64,000 nt of DNA from Liopterus haemorrhoidalis (Eukaryota; Arthropoda; Insecta; Coleoptera; Dytiscidae), in the NCBI GenBank assembly GCA_963971575.1, contig OZ020622.1, positions 36,548,301 to 36,612,300 on the forward strand. The letters are read 5' to 3'. Under the pieces are notes generated by a model that was given only the letters and a program-made list of their open reading frames with translations, was not told where the DNA came from and made no database searches. Position 1 is the stretch's first letter. Every line of letters begins with the position of its first letter. This document shows, in pieces, positions 43,692 through 55,214 of this stretch. The position numbers and the translations under genes are program-made.

Positions 43692-43819
43692 GCATAATCT
43701 TCAACTAACCATCCCCATTCGTTTGGCCAGTTTGCTGTGATTTTCTCTGTTTTTAGTAATAATTCCTTCCACACATTTACTGGTAAATTCTTTTTAATTT
43801 TCTTCTGTTCCGAAGTCAT
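43692..43819 (-). CDS. Nested antisense small gene, exon 1
   Basis: ATG at 43819; encodes MTSEQKKIKKNLPVNVWKEL, LLKTEKITANWPNEWGWLVE, DYA, ending in phase 2 at donor GC/GTTAGT. Joined with exon 2 (39327-39520) it makes a lysine-rich protein of about 106 aa with WKELLLKTEKITANWPNEWG and HEYGWL motifs. W..(14)..WP..WG(F/W)L resembles short ciliary microtubule inner proteins of the C20orf85/CIMIP1 kind, which line axonemal doublets; that is a weak, memory-based likeness. No signal peptide or membrane segment. The 4.2-kb intron contains the hAT element 41290-43411. It is nested antisense in an intron of the aminopeptidase gene. Confidence 0.55.
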
Positions 43820-43995
43820 GTTGACAGTTCTTATGAAAACAAACCAATAATGTTTGACATAAATATATTTTTCAGCTGTCTAGGCAACATTAAACTCCCT
43901 AGATAAAGAGAGTATCGCAAACCATTGTTGTAAAATTTGTGCCCCAGTGTTTGATTAGAAACACTGGTTCCCCTGTTCGACAACTTAACTGTTAC

Positions 43996-44826
43996 TTTTT
44001 TAGGGTTTTGTAGGTATGACCACCAAAAAACACTTATAATGTCAGTCATGTGTCTGTCTGTCTGTACGGTAGAAATAGTAGCCAAACGGCTGAAGATAGA
44101 AAGTTGAAATTTGGCATACTTGTACAACTTTTTGACCCCCATATAGGAAAACTATAAAGAGATCAAAAATATACAGCGCGGGATAAATATAAACAAATAT
44201 GTATTAAACAACAAAAAATTAATATTTTTTTAAAAAATTTGAGTGGCATACCAAATGAAACCAAATGAAACTAAAAATCTGAAAAAATTATAGGTTATGT
44301 ATATTGATCGGAGCCGGAAACGTACGAAAGAAATTTTTGATCAGATTATGTTTTGAGAAAATATGGCAGTTCTTGTGTTTTTGAAAAAATATAATTTTTA
44401 AATTCTTAACCATGAGGTTAAATTATGGCTAATAATGTTATGGATTTTTTGTATTTATAACTAAGATGTGCGTGTATTTTTTTGGAATTAAATATATTAA
44501 AAAAATAATATTTTTTTTAATAGTTGCGAACTGAGTTATTCACACCACACTACACTCTACACTGTAAAATATTTCTTATTAATCTAATGAAGACTTGAAT
44601 ACGAAGCAAATGCAGAAAAAAACACTGGAATATTTGGCAAATTATTTAAATTTTGATTTAAAAAAATAAATGGAAGCTCTCAATTCGCACATAACGAATA
44701 AAAGTGATTTTCAAAAAAACTGTTATTTTTGATGTGATAAATATACCTAGACGTGAATCAGTATTATGTTGGCTTCTTACACCTATTAAATATCTGTAAA
44801 ACCCTGAAATGTGTGAAAATTCTTAA
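43996..44826 (+). mobile_element. HINE-type element, copy D, diverged
   Basis: AGGGTTTTGTAGGTATGACC start, short GTCTGTCTGTCT, GTAGCCAAACGGCTGAA block, and the end ATCTGTAAAACCCTGAAATG. Lacks the tRNA-like module; its 3' half matches 3950-4520. A different subfamily from A-C. Confidence 0.6.
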
Positions 44827-44845
44827 AGCTAAATGCAAATTCTTA

Positions 44846-46136
44846 CAGTTTTTGACAGCAATATAAATCGTGTTCATTTTTATTTGCAACATATAAGACA
44901 CCATATTTACTAGTAAAATCAAAATATTTTATTGAAAATACAAATTAAAAAAAATAAATAAATAAATAACTAATAAAAACGTATAATAAATGTTCAAAAG
45001 TTTCTCTGTTTACTTGCATACAAAATGTTAAGCGATCATGAAAAAAAAAAAATGATTCAAAACATTCAGCAATTGCTCTTGAGGTATATTGTTGGATGCT
45101 TGAACAATTTTGTCTTGCAGTTCAGCAACATCCCTAAGTTCTCCATTATATACTTTGGCCTTTAAACATCCCCAATAAAAAAAAATCATTGGGTGCTATA
45201 TCCGAAGATCTCGCTGGCCAATTCATCGACCCTCCTCTTCCAATCCACCTATTTGGGAAAGTGCTACGTAAATATTCTTTAACTATTCTAGAATATGGAC
45301 TTGTGCGCCATCATGTTGAAACCATACTTGTCCATTAATATTCAGGTTTCGCAACGCAGGTAATATTTTGTTTTGCAAAAGGGCTAGATATTTTGCGGCA
45401 TTAAGGTTACCGTCATTAAAAAAGGCCCTATAATATTGGTTCCTATTATCCCTGCCCAAACATTTAATTTTTGCGGGCTTTGAGTTCGGGAGGAATGAAA
45501 CAAATGTAAATTTTCTCGACTCCAGTACCTAAAATTTTGTCTGTGCACTTCACTATTTAGAGTAAACGTTGCTTCGTCAGTAAATAAAATTCTTTGAAGC
45601 ATTGTTGGGTCGGAATTAATTTTTTCAAACATTTCAAAACAAAAATCCATACGTACTGCTGCGTCCCTTTCTAACAATTCTTGATGATTTTGAAATTTGT
45701 ATGATCGAAACTTTTCTTTTTTTAAGAAGTTAAAAACAGATCCAATACTGACACCAACGGTTTATGCAATTGATCTTAAAGTATTTTGATTGTTCCACTT
45801 GTAATAATATTGCCAACTGCTCCTCTTCTGTAAGCACGTGGGATGTTGTTCCTTTTTATTATGTTTTGACTTAAGACATCCTTCGCGATGAAATTTATTA
45901 ACTAATCTTGAAATTGTAGAGGGATTTGGTATTGGCCGATCTGGATAAGTTGCACTAAATACAGCAGAACCTTCTCTTAAACTTATTTGGGAGTTATACC
46001 AAGTTACCATCATTATTTTTTCTTCATCTGTATACATGTTGATTAATTTTTAAATCAGCAATGATCAAAAGTATACACACTAATTGTCTATGTTGCAAAT
46101 GAAAATGAACACGATTTATATTGCTGTCAAAAACTG
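44846..46136 (-). mobile_element. Tc1-like element, near full length
   Basis: TA-flanked; ends CAGTTTTTGACAGCAATATA with a 45-bp inverted match. 1,291 bp. Confidence 0.9.
45000..46037 (-). pseudogene. Tc1-like transposase (DUF4817 start), stops in frame
   Basis: ATG at 46037: MYTDEEKIMMVTWYNSQISL, SRLVNKFHREGC (HTH). In-frame TAA at 45762-45764, then the same frame continues ELLERDAAVRMDFCFEMFEK, RILFTDEATFTLNSEVHRQN (first Asp), NLHLFHSSRTQSPQKLNVWA to a stop at 45384. After that the C-terminus (VDELASEIFGYS region) is spread over frames with stops. A once complete transposase, now dead. Confidence 0.8.
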
Positions 46137-46426
46137 TATCCATGGTAATGACATAGTACATGTTACATTAAAAAATAAATTCACTGTTTAATACCATAAA
46201 CATGAATGTACTGCCTGTCCTATCTGCCATTTTTAAATACCCGTTTGATGGTTGTGACGTCACACTAAAATGATTTATATACATGGATATATGCTAATGT
46301 TTTGACCAAGTGAAATATGGCGGTTGCCAGTTTTCTCCGTCGCACTCTGCTACACTAACCGTTTCTCCTGCCCCACTCCGCTTCAATTACCTCATCAATA
46401 AACCCTGTTTATGTTCTCTCTATATC
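46137..46426. other. No gene seen
   Basis: Intron sequence; no supported feature. Confidence 0.5.
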
Positions 46427-47136
46427 CAGTGATGGGCGCGTAAGTTACATGATGTAAGTTACCTCATTGTTGACGCGTAAACAATTGATGTAAAGTAAAC
46501 ACAAAAACTCTTGTAAACAATGTAAACAACGTAAACAATGTAAACAATGATTTAGACATGCGCACTTGTTTTGAATTACAGAACCTTATTATCAATACAT
46601 TTTTATAAATAATAAAATTTTAATGAAACGATTTTAAATGAAAAAGCAACTATATAAAATTAGGACAAGCCAATATACATATTAATAAAAATCGAATTTG
46701 CATCATTATACAGGTGTTACGTACAGTAAATATGAATATGAAAAATAAAAAACTTTTTTCTTTAAAAAATTTAGTCTAATATTTTTAATAACAAAATACA
46801 TTAAATTTCACCTTTAAGAAAATCAGCCTATATTTTTTAATAACGAAAAGATACATTGCAAATTTTGCATAACGCCCTATATTTTCTTTCATTTTCTTTA
46901 ATTAAAACAAAACCTAGTTCTTCAGAACTATTTTTCGGTTTCTTCCCACCATTTTTTTAATAAATTTATTGTTTTGAACTGAATATACTTGTTCATTAAC
47001 TCTATTATTCGTATTAAATAACTAAAACTAACCTCATTATTTGACAGTTTACATTGTTGACAAGTTTACCAATTGTTTACATAAGTTTACACGTAAACGT
47101 AAACAATTAAAGTTTACGTGTAAACGCCCATCACTG
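46427..47136. mobile_element. hAT MITE with many GTAAACA words
   Basis: Ends CAGTGATGGGCG / CGCCCATCACTG; 8-bp duplication TCTATATC (46419-46426, 47137-47144). About a dozen GTAAACA/TGTTTAC words cluster in the outer 110 bp on both sides. 710 bp, non-coding. Confidence 0.9.
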
Positions 47137-47399
47137 TCTATATCTTTATGATGTGTAACTTAGCCTACCGTAGGAGTAGAGTGTAACTGTTTATGAAATT
47201 AAATCGTTACCCTTATTAACGAGCCGCCTATGTTGAATGCACCTGACAGTAGGATCTTTCACTGGCAATTACGTTTCTTTAACCTTGCCGCAGTTTTATG
47301 AGTAAGTGAAGTCGGCTGTATGCGTCGTTAATTGAGTCAACGTGATTCCTATACATGTGCTTGTAATTCACTTGTAACGGTATTGAATTGTTGTTCCAG

Positions 47400-47497
47400 T
47401 GACCCTCGACTGGTGGAACGACCTCTGGCTCAATGAAGGTTTTGCTACCTATATGCAGTATAAGGCCACTCATGATGCTTTCCCGGATTGGGGAATG
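47400..47497 (+). CDS. M1 aminopeptidase exon d (third zinc ligand)
   Basis: Acceptor TTGTTCCAG, donor ATG/GTAAGT; phase 1 in, phase 0 out. Encodes [32 protein letters not shown]. The Glu of NEGFA is 19 residues after the second His of HELAH, the HEXXH-X18-E spacing of M1 peptidases. The preceding intron is 18.6 kb. Confidence 0.95.
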
Positions 47498-47647
47498 GTA
47501 AGTATCATCTAATAAATTCGTAGAGGCACGTAATTTTATGTGGGTTTTACATGATTCAATTTATTGATCAATTAATTGAAAAAGTTGACATTCAAATAAT
47601 TGATGTGTGTAAAGTGTAAAAATTTTGTCAATTAATTGAAAAACAAT

Positions 47648-48302
47648 CAGCTGTGGCCACCCCAGGACCGACCGCCATCGTAAAGTACTTATATAAAATA
47701 CATTCTAGCAGCAGAGTAGAAATAACTTGGCCTAATATTTTCTAACAGATATTATTTATCATGACCATGGAAACGTTACATATAAGTATGAAAAAATTGA
47801 GACTTATTGAGAGAAAAATTTTACAGAAATTATTCGAAATTTTTCGTTTTATCAAAAAACGTCTCAAATAAAAGTTATTAGTTATTGCTTTTATAGCAAC
47901 TTTTGTTCAATAATTTTTTTCGAAATATTATTTTGTGAAATATTCACAAAAATCTTAAAATCGACACGAGTAAACTCCCATTTTTAGTCAACCGAGTTCT
48001 ACCAAAAGTTGATCAACTCTTGATCAACATTGATGGCAGAAGCTTAAATATGAAGTTTTATAAAAATCCTTTCACCCGAATTTGCTCTGCACGTGTACAC
48101 AGACAGACAGACAGACGGACGGACGGACAAACAGACAGACAGATAGACGGACGGACGGACGGACAGACAGACCGACAGACATCATGTTAAAATTAGTCAA
48201 AACGTTATGTAGGAACCTCAATTCGTGGAGATCCATCGAAATCTCGAAACGTCAAAATCGGTATGATCACAATACCTCCCTTATATATTTTGGCGGTCGG
48301 TA
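47648..48302 (+). mobile_element. GACCGACCGC HINE-like family, copy II
   Basis: Starts CAGCTGTGGCCACC..GACCGACCGCC, has CACGTGTACACAGACAGACA and a (CAGA/CGGA)n array (48098-48180), and ends TATATTTTGGCGGTCGGTAA. Start and end share an inverted ACCGACCGCCA. No complete coding. Confidence 0.7.
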
Positions 48303-48604
48303 AAAATTGATCAGTTTATTTTGAAAATAGAACAAGTTTTTCATCAATTTTTTAGGGAATTCTAGGTATATTTTTATCTGTTAAGATATTGCCAACTGTT
48401 TAGCTGTAGCATAACCTAGAAATATATAGTTTGTTTTCCGTTTTCAAATGTGACAGAACCAGAAACGTTCTAATTAACCATCATCTAGGTTATTTCTTTT
48501 GTTTTTGTTCACAGCTCGTAACTTTGTGAAGATTTTTTCAATATATTCATATTGATGAATATGTCAACATGTTTAACAGTTGGTAAAGTAAAAGTTTTCA
48601 AAAA

Positions 48605-49151
48605 AAATCAGCTGTGGCCACCACAGGACCGACCGCCATCACAAAGTACTTGTATAAAATACATTCTAGCAGCAGAGTAGAAATAAATTGGTTTAATATT
48701 TTCTAACAGAGATATTATTTATCATAACCATGGAAACGTTACATACAAGTATGAAAAAATAGATACTTGGAAAAAAAAATCGTTTGATCAAAAGATGTCT
48801 CAAATAAAAGTTAGTTATTTTTCTGATGTTAAATATTCGCAAAAATCTTAAAATCGACACGAGTAAACTCCCATTTTTAGTCAACCGATTTTTAGCAAAA
48901 GTTGATCAATTCGTGCCATTGATGTCAAAAGCTTAAATATGAAGTTTCATAAAAATCCTTTCAGCCGAATTTTCTCTGCACGTGTACACAGACAGACAGA
49001 CAGACGGACGGACAGACAGACCGACAGACATCATGCTAAAAATAGTCAAAACGTTATGTAGGGACCTCAATTCGTGGAGATCCATCGAAATCTCGAAATG
49101 TCAAAATCGGTATGATCACAATACCTCCCTTATATATGTTGGCGGTCGGTA
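48605..49151 (+). mobile_element. GACCGACCGC HINE-like family, copy III
   Basis: Same structure as copy II with a shorter microsatellite (48986-49030); about 300 bp downstream of it in the same orientation. Confidence 0.7.
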
Positions 49152-49283
49152 AAAAATCATAAATAAATTGATGTGTGTAAAATGATTCTTTTGTTTCCGA
49201 AGTTACCAATAAAGTTTTCAATTAATTGACAAAAAACTTGATCAATTTATTGATCAATAAATTGAAATGTGAAAACCCACTTT

Positions 49284-49480
49284 AGGCAATGTTTTTCAAC
49301 CGGGGGCCGCGAAGTCATATAAGATCGAAATATGAAAATATACTAGAAAGGCGCTCAATCTTGCAAGATATAAATTTCATTTATATTTATAAATATCATA
49401 TATTTATATTCAGAAAAATATACCTTTCATAACATAAATATAATAAATATTTTATTTATTGTTATATCTAATATACTTAT
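49284..49480. mobile_element. hAT-like terminal fragment
   Basis: CAATGTTTTTCAACCGGGGG resembles the CAGTGTTTCTCAACCGGGG end at 1466. No partner; degraded. Confidence 0.35.
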
Positions 49481-49500
49481 TTTGACAATAAGTTAAACTA

Positions 49501-49680
49501 CAGGCTATTCCAAACGTTTAAGCGGAACTAAATGGAATTTTAATTTTCTTAAGTTTTCACTAGCTAACTTTATAATGAGTATAGTGGATTTTGCTAAACA
49601 AAATGGTCAAAAGCTTCATTCAATCGATAAATATTACTAGATTGAAAATCTAGTTCTGTTTAAACTAAAGAAACAGACTA
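49501..49680. mobile_element. CAGTCTG MITE, complete 180-bp copy
   Basis: CAGGCTATTCCAAACGTTTA to TTTAAACTAAAGAAACAGAC plus TA on both sides. Shows the basic unit size of the family. Confidence 0.8.
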
Positions 49681-50039
49681 TAAGTAAAATATATCAAGGT
49701 CAAATAAAGTGTGTGAGTCGGTTGATGCGTTTCTATGACGATGGTTCGCGTTGGAGGTACTTCCAGTTCTTTCAAGTTGTTCTTTCAAGTAGGTACGACT
49801 TGAAACTGCAATATTTTTTATTATAATGCTCCGAGCTACAGATATCTCAAGAGTAAGGATACGAAACTTTAAATCAAAATGGAAGGTACTTTGAACAATT
49901 GTAAATAAAAATACTTCACTTTCAAGCCGTTATAGGGAATATTATCGTCATATAAAAGTATCACATTTTTTTGTCATCCGTAAGATATTAAAAAAATGTT
50001 TAAATAAAAGTTGTTTCTTTTCAAAAGCTCTACTACATA

Positions 50040-50926
50040 CAGTCCGTATAATAAGACATACTTGCTTATAACTCAGGATCAGGCATATGCACAAATAATA
50101 AACAGGTTCAAACATGATATCAATCTCTAATACGCCTGATAATAAAAATTGTTTAGTTAGTGTTTTGTCTTTCAGTAGTGTGGTTATGTAATAATGAGTG
50201 CTATTTATGCAAAACGTTTAGAAGCGGTATTTTTATGTACCCACCCAAAAGGGCCAAAAATGTGCTTTTCAAGTGCAGCAAAATATATACACAAGTCAGT
50301 AGACTTTGTGAAATATTGGGTGAAACGTTATAAAATTAATAAAAATGTTGAGGATTTACCTAATCGTGGATTCAAAAAAGTGCTAAAAAACAAGATAAAG
50401 TGATTTTTAACGTTTTTAAAAATAATCCTGTTATCTTTACGTAAATATCAGGCAATTTTGTTAAAAAGGAACATTAAGTTAAGTCTAATGACCCTGAGAA
50501 GTTTAATTGAAAATGGTATTAAATTCAGGAGCACCAAACAAAACCATTGTTATCGGTAAAACATGTCGAAAAACGACTCGCTTGGGCCAAGGAAAATTTA
50601 GACCGCGATTGGAGTGATGTGGTTTTCTCTGATGAATCTAATTTTTACATGAAATATAAACTTCGAACAATAAACGTTCAAAATTTGGATCAGCTTACTC
50701 GTCAAATATGGTAGATATGGAGATCACTGCCAAAGTATGCGGTAGAAAGCTGGTAGAAAGTGTACCGAAAAGATGCCAAGCAATAATTGATAATAATGGA
50801 GATTGGACCAATTATTAGAGAGTAGCGTAATAATATTTACAGTAAATTTTTAAATTATTTTTAGTTTTTCTTTTTCTCTTTTATAGTTCGCCAAAAGTCA
50901 AAAAGGACGTCTTATTATATAGACTG
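50040..50926 (+). mobile_element. Tc1-like element, deleted
   Basis: TA-flanked; CAGTCCGTATAATAAGACAT and inverted CAGTCTATATAATAAGACGT. 887 bp. Confidence 0.85.
50194..50785 (+). pseudogene. Tc1-like transposase, broken
   Basis: ATG at 50194: MSAIYAKRLEAVFLCTHPKG, AAKYIHKSVDFVKYWVKRYK (homeodomain-like HTH), a stop at 50401, then in other frames fragments including VVFSDESNFYMK (first Asp). The remainder is too decayed to follow. Confidence 0.7.
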
Positions 50927-51012
50927 TACGTTCCCATTTAAAAATTCGAAGTAGTCTTTGATATCCTGAATTTAAGGTTTATTCTTGAAAATATCAATAC
51001 TACCATTCAATT

Positions 51013-51655
51013 TTTACCGACCGCCAACATATATAAGGGAGGTATTGTGATCATACCGATTTTTACATTTCGAGATTTTGATGGATCTCCACGATTTGAA
51101 GTCCCTACATAACGTTTTGACTGTTTTTAGCATGATGTCTGTCGGTCTGTCTGCCCGTCCGTCCGTCTGTCTGTCTGTCCGTCTGTCTGTGTACACGTGC
51201 AGAGCAAATTCGGCTGAAAGGATTTTTATGAAACTTCATATTTAAGCTTCTGCCATCAATGGCACGAGTTGATCAACTATTGGTAAAAATCGGTTGATTA
51301 AAAATGGGAGTTTACTCGTGTCGATTTTAAGATTTTTGTGAATATTTCACAACAGAAAAATATTTCGAAAAAAATTATTGAACAAAAGTTGCTATAAAAG
51401 CAATAATTAATAACTTTTATTTGAGACATTTTTTGATAAAACGAAAAATTTCAAATAATTTTTGTAAAATTTTTCGAATTTTTTCTCAATTTTTTCATAA
51501 TTATATGTAACGTTTCCATGGTCATGGTCATGATAAATAATATCTCTGTTAGAAAATATTAGGCCAAGTTATTTCTACTCTGCTGCTAGAATGTATTTTA
51601 TCCAAGTTGTTTATGATGGCGGTCGGTCCTGTGGTGGCCACAGCTGATTTTTTTC
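51013..51655 (-). mobile_element. GACCGACCGC HINE-like family, copy IV
   Basis: Reverse orientation: TTTTTACCGACCGCCAACAT at the left, (GTCT/GTCC)n at 51140-51190, GGCGGTCGGTCCTGTGGTGG at the right. Confidence 0.7.
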
Positions 51656-51943
51656 ATAAATTTTGGTTATCAAATTTTTTTCAAAGTGACTTTAATATTG
51701 CAAAAACCTTTATTGCTGAATTTTACTTAAGTATATACATTATTATTTTTCTCCTGAGCGTCACCGTGTATGTCCGCTAGTAATTTATAAAGAGTTACGA
51801 ATTTCGAAAAAATCTTCATAAATTTGGGGTGCGTCTTATCGTCCAATGCGTTTTATGGTCCGAAAAGTACGGTACCAGAAAATCTTTGACACGTAGGCAT
51901 TATGTTGTGCGAAATAATTAAATACCTTTTTATTTATTTTCAG

Positions 51944-52078
51944 ATGGATCAGTTCATAGTGGATGACGTACAGGTAGTTATGAATTTTGACGCTACTTTG
52001 TCCTCCCATCCTATTGTTCAGACTGTCGTCACACCGGATCAAATTACTGAAATATTTGATAGCATCTCATACAAAAAG
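51944..52078 (+). CDS. M1 aminopeptidase exon e (catalytic Tyr region)
   Basis: Acceptor TTATTTTCAG, donor AAG/GTGAGT; 45 codons, phase 0 at both ends. Encodes MDQFIVDDVQVVMNFDATLS, SHPIVQTVVTPDQITEIFD, SISYKK. The Tyr of ISY corresponds to the catalytic Tyr of the family and the block continues as GAS in exon f. Confidence 0.93.
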
Positions 52079-52202
52079 GTGAGTACAATAGTAACAGTAT
52101 CATAAACTTTATAAATAAACGCATTGTGTGAATTATATAATGAACTTTAAGATAATTTGAATATTTTATTGTTTTACGTGAATTGTTCGGCCTTGTGTTG
52201 TC

Positions 52203-53780
52203 ATGACAACCATTATAGTTTATTATTATGGCCTTGGGAATGAGGAAACTTTAAATAATGGAAGTGAACTTTTAAAAATTATCCATAAATTTGTAGATCC
52301 TGCTTTTTACAGAATGAAGTCTTATATAAATAGCCTTCATCAGTTTGAAACAATGGTTCAAACCAGTGTAAAATACGGTTCGATTTTGGTTAACGGATTT
52401 CTTAATCTCTGTTGTGCTATTTGTTGTTCCGGTTCAAAAATTAGAAATTTGAACCGGTTCAATAACAGGATGTTCATTGGAAGTACCATTATTAACCCTC
52501 TATTATATTTAATTACTCGCTCCAAAAAGGTGTTTTCCCCAACGCATGGAAACTTGCTCAGATAAGTCTTTAAAAATGGTTCCAAATCTAACGTTGAAAA
52601 CTACAGATCGATTTCTTTATTGTAAATACTTGCAAAAATCTTTGAAGCCTGTGTAGTTCAAAAATTATTTTTTATGACACAATTTATCGATCTTGACTAA
52701 TATGTTGATCCTCGGCAACAAGTCACTACAGTATATACTACAGTATACGCATTTCTCTAAAGCATTAGATAAAGTTCATCATCGTACATAATTAAAGTTA
52801 TATTATTATATTATATTATTATTGAAACTAGAGAAGTTTATAATAAGTGGTAATCTGTTGCGGTGGATTGAGTCATAAATTTTTAAACGTACTCAGTTTG
52901 TTGTTCATGTCACATCAGGCGTGCCACAGGGTTCGCACTTGGGGCCACTATTATATTCCATATATATTAGTGACATTGGCACATGTTTAAAATATTCTAA
53001 ACATCTATTTTATGCTGACGACTTTATTTAAATTATTAAACGAAGTTATTTAAATGTATCACTAAGAACGAACATTGTTTATAAATTCAAGATGACTAGA
53101 TATTAATAAACTAACACTAAATCCAACAAAGTGCAAGGTTAGGTTATTAACAAAAAAACTATAATTTTTTAAAATACACTCACAATTTAAATAATTTGCC
53201 ACTGCAACCAGTATCAGAAATTAAGGACCTTAGAATCATCTAGGATTCTAAATTAATTTTTTATCAACACATCGACCTTATTGTCAAAAAATCTCTCCGG
53301 AACTTAGGTTTTAGTCTTGTTTTTTTTTAATCACGAGCGAGTTTTCCAATCATCGAGCGCTTATCTATCTGTTTAAGACTTTAATTAGAAGCACAGTAAA
53401 ATATGCTAGTCCTACTTGCAATCCTTGATATAATATAATACATATATGACAGAATTGAAAAAGATCAAAAAAAATTTATTGACAAATTAAACTATAAGTT
53501 CACACGAAGAAAATTTAAAATTGTACAAGATGCAAAGTTTGCGTGATAGAAGAATTGTCCACGATCTAGCTTTTTTATACAGAATATTAAATAACATAAT
53601 AGATTCTATCTTGTTTTGAATTTAATTGTTGCACCTATGTTTTGAGAAACCATATGCTGTTGAACAATTAGTACTACAACAATAATCTGGGGATAAATTC
53701 ACCAATTGCTAGAATATCTTATTCTTTTAACAGAGTCAACACAGATCTTGACATTTTTTCCTGTTCTCTACAATATTTAA
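52203..53780 (+). pseudogene. Jockey/CR1-type LINE, heavily decayed
   Basis: From about 52490: SKKVFSPTHGNLLR, then KNGSKSNVENYRSISLL, TSGVPQGSHLGPLLYSIYIS and KHLFYADDFI in shifting frames with many stops; RT blocks are in the right order. The earlier 52203-52490 open stretch is not identified. Confidence 0.6.
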
Positions 53781-53935
53781 AAAAACACTGTCTAGACCAG
53801 TGATTCTCAAAAGAAAACGTACCACGGACCAGTAAAATATTTAATTTACTTCCGCGGACCACAAAAAATAAATGTATTAAATAAATTTTTTAAATATGTA
53901 GACTCTATATTTAATAACTCAGTAATAAAAAATTT

Positions 53936-54957
53936 ATGTGAAGTGTGAATCTTCACACATTTCTGGGTTTTGCAGGTATTTAGTAACTGAACGATGATTA
54001 TTTGGGATGCCAAAACAAATTTTATGTCAAAATATGTTTTTATGAATTTTAATTCGAATGCCTAATACCATTATTTAAGTTTCTAAATATGTGCAGTATT
54101 TTATTTATACAGCAAGGTTCAGCAAGATTTTTAAAATTGCGCCTATGGCTTCCATTGGTTGCTTATATCATAAGTCCCGCCCTCTGATTTCGTCAAACAG
54201 AATTAAATTATAATTTCAACACTTCCCACTGGTTATTAAATTTACGCTTTTAAAAAATAAATGCAACATTTACCAAAATATAACTAGAATTTTGACAAAA
54301 TAAAAATGCAAAAAAAAAACAGAAAAAAATAAAATTAACAGGATTCTAACTCTGCAACGTTCGCACTGCAAATTACAAAGTGCATCACAAAACCAACTGA
54401 GCTACCAGAGTTACTGATGTGGAGTGTTACATAGCAAATTAAATATTTAACATATTTTAGTTAAAAACACAAAAAATGCGTTATTTTCCGAAAACATAAT
54501 CTGATCAAAAATTCCTGTTATACTATTCCGGTTCACACCAATATACATTACTTAGAATTTTTTCAGATTTTTAGTTTAAACAATCTGGGCTACAGGGTGT
54601 GGGACAAAATTTTTTTTGCACAATTTTGGCAAAAATCGCATCAAAATAATTTATTTTGCAAAAATAAAATTTTGATCGTTAATCCACGTACTAAGGGCTT
54701 TCATTTGATATCCTACTCAGAATTTTAAAAAAATATTTTTTTTTGATGAGCACATATTTGTTTATATTTTTAGGGGGATATGTTTTTTAGATGTTTTATT
54801 ATTTTTCCTATGTGCGGGTCAAAGAGTTGTATAAGCATGCCAAATTTCAACTCTCTAGCTTTAGCCGTTTGGCTACAATTTTTACCGAACAGACAGACAG
54901 ACAGACAGACGACAAAATTACGGTATAAGGGTTTTTTGGTCATACCTACAAAACCCA
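53936..54957 (-). mobile_element. HINE-type element, copy E
   Basis: - strand: GGGTTTTGTAGGTATGACC start at about 54957, short (GTCT)n, ATACCTGCAAAACCCAG and GTGTGAAGATTCACAC end. Carries a tRNA-like module different from copies A-C. Confidence 0.7.
54335..54422 (-). other. tRNA-like pol III module (second type) inside HINE copy E
   Basis: On the - strand GGTAGCTCAGTTGGTTTTGT is a good box A, and GAGTTAGAATCCTG is box B-like (one change from GTTCGAATC), about 50 nt apart. TTGCAGTGCGAACGTTGCAG lies between them. Copies A-C have an unrelated-looking module at the matching place. Confidence 0.5.
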
Positions 54958-55214
54958 CTGAAAATGAACTAAAGATCATAAAAAAATTAACAAAAATCTC
55001 AAAATAATCATGTCTTTCGCGGACCACTAAAATTTTGCGAAGGACCATCAGTGGTCCGCGGACCACCGGTTGAGAAACACTGGTCTAGACAATTGGTTAT
55101 ATTTCATTTATATGTACATATTTACTAAGATTTAGTAAAAGATTATGAACATGGGCTCTTATTTTTTTGTACTGTTTATTATCTACCTTATTTGTGTTAA
55201 CCTATAATTGGGAC

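Larger units (their letters stand above)
47538..49278. mobile_element. MITE with GTGGGTTTT ends, split by two HINE-like copies
   Basis: Left GTGGGTTTTACATGATTCAA and right, inverted, TGAAATGTGAAAACCCAC, each followed inward by ATCAATTTATTGATCAAT palindromic sequence; TTTA lies on both sides and may be the duplication. Two elements of the GACCGACCGC family are inside (47648, 48605). Confidence 0.6.
53798..55082. mobile_element. hAT MITE with 8-bp duplication GTCTAGAC, split by HINE copy E
   Basis: Ends CAGTGATTCTCAAAAGAAAA / GGTTGAGAAACACTG; GTCTAGAC on both sides (53790-53797, 55083-55090). CGCGGACCA words near both ends. Without the HINE it is about 260 bp. Confidence 0.85.

Noticed and set aside
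52203..52490. Possible host exon before the decayed LINE
   Set aside because: No splice sites or recognisable domain; it runs straight into LINE coding remnants.
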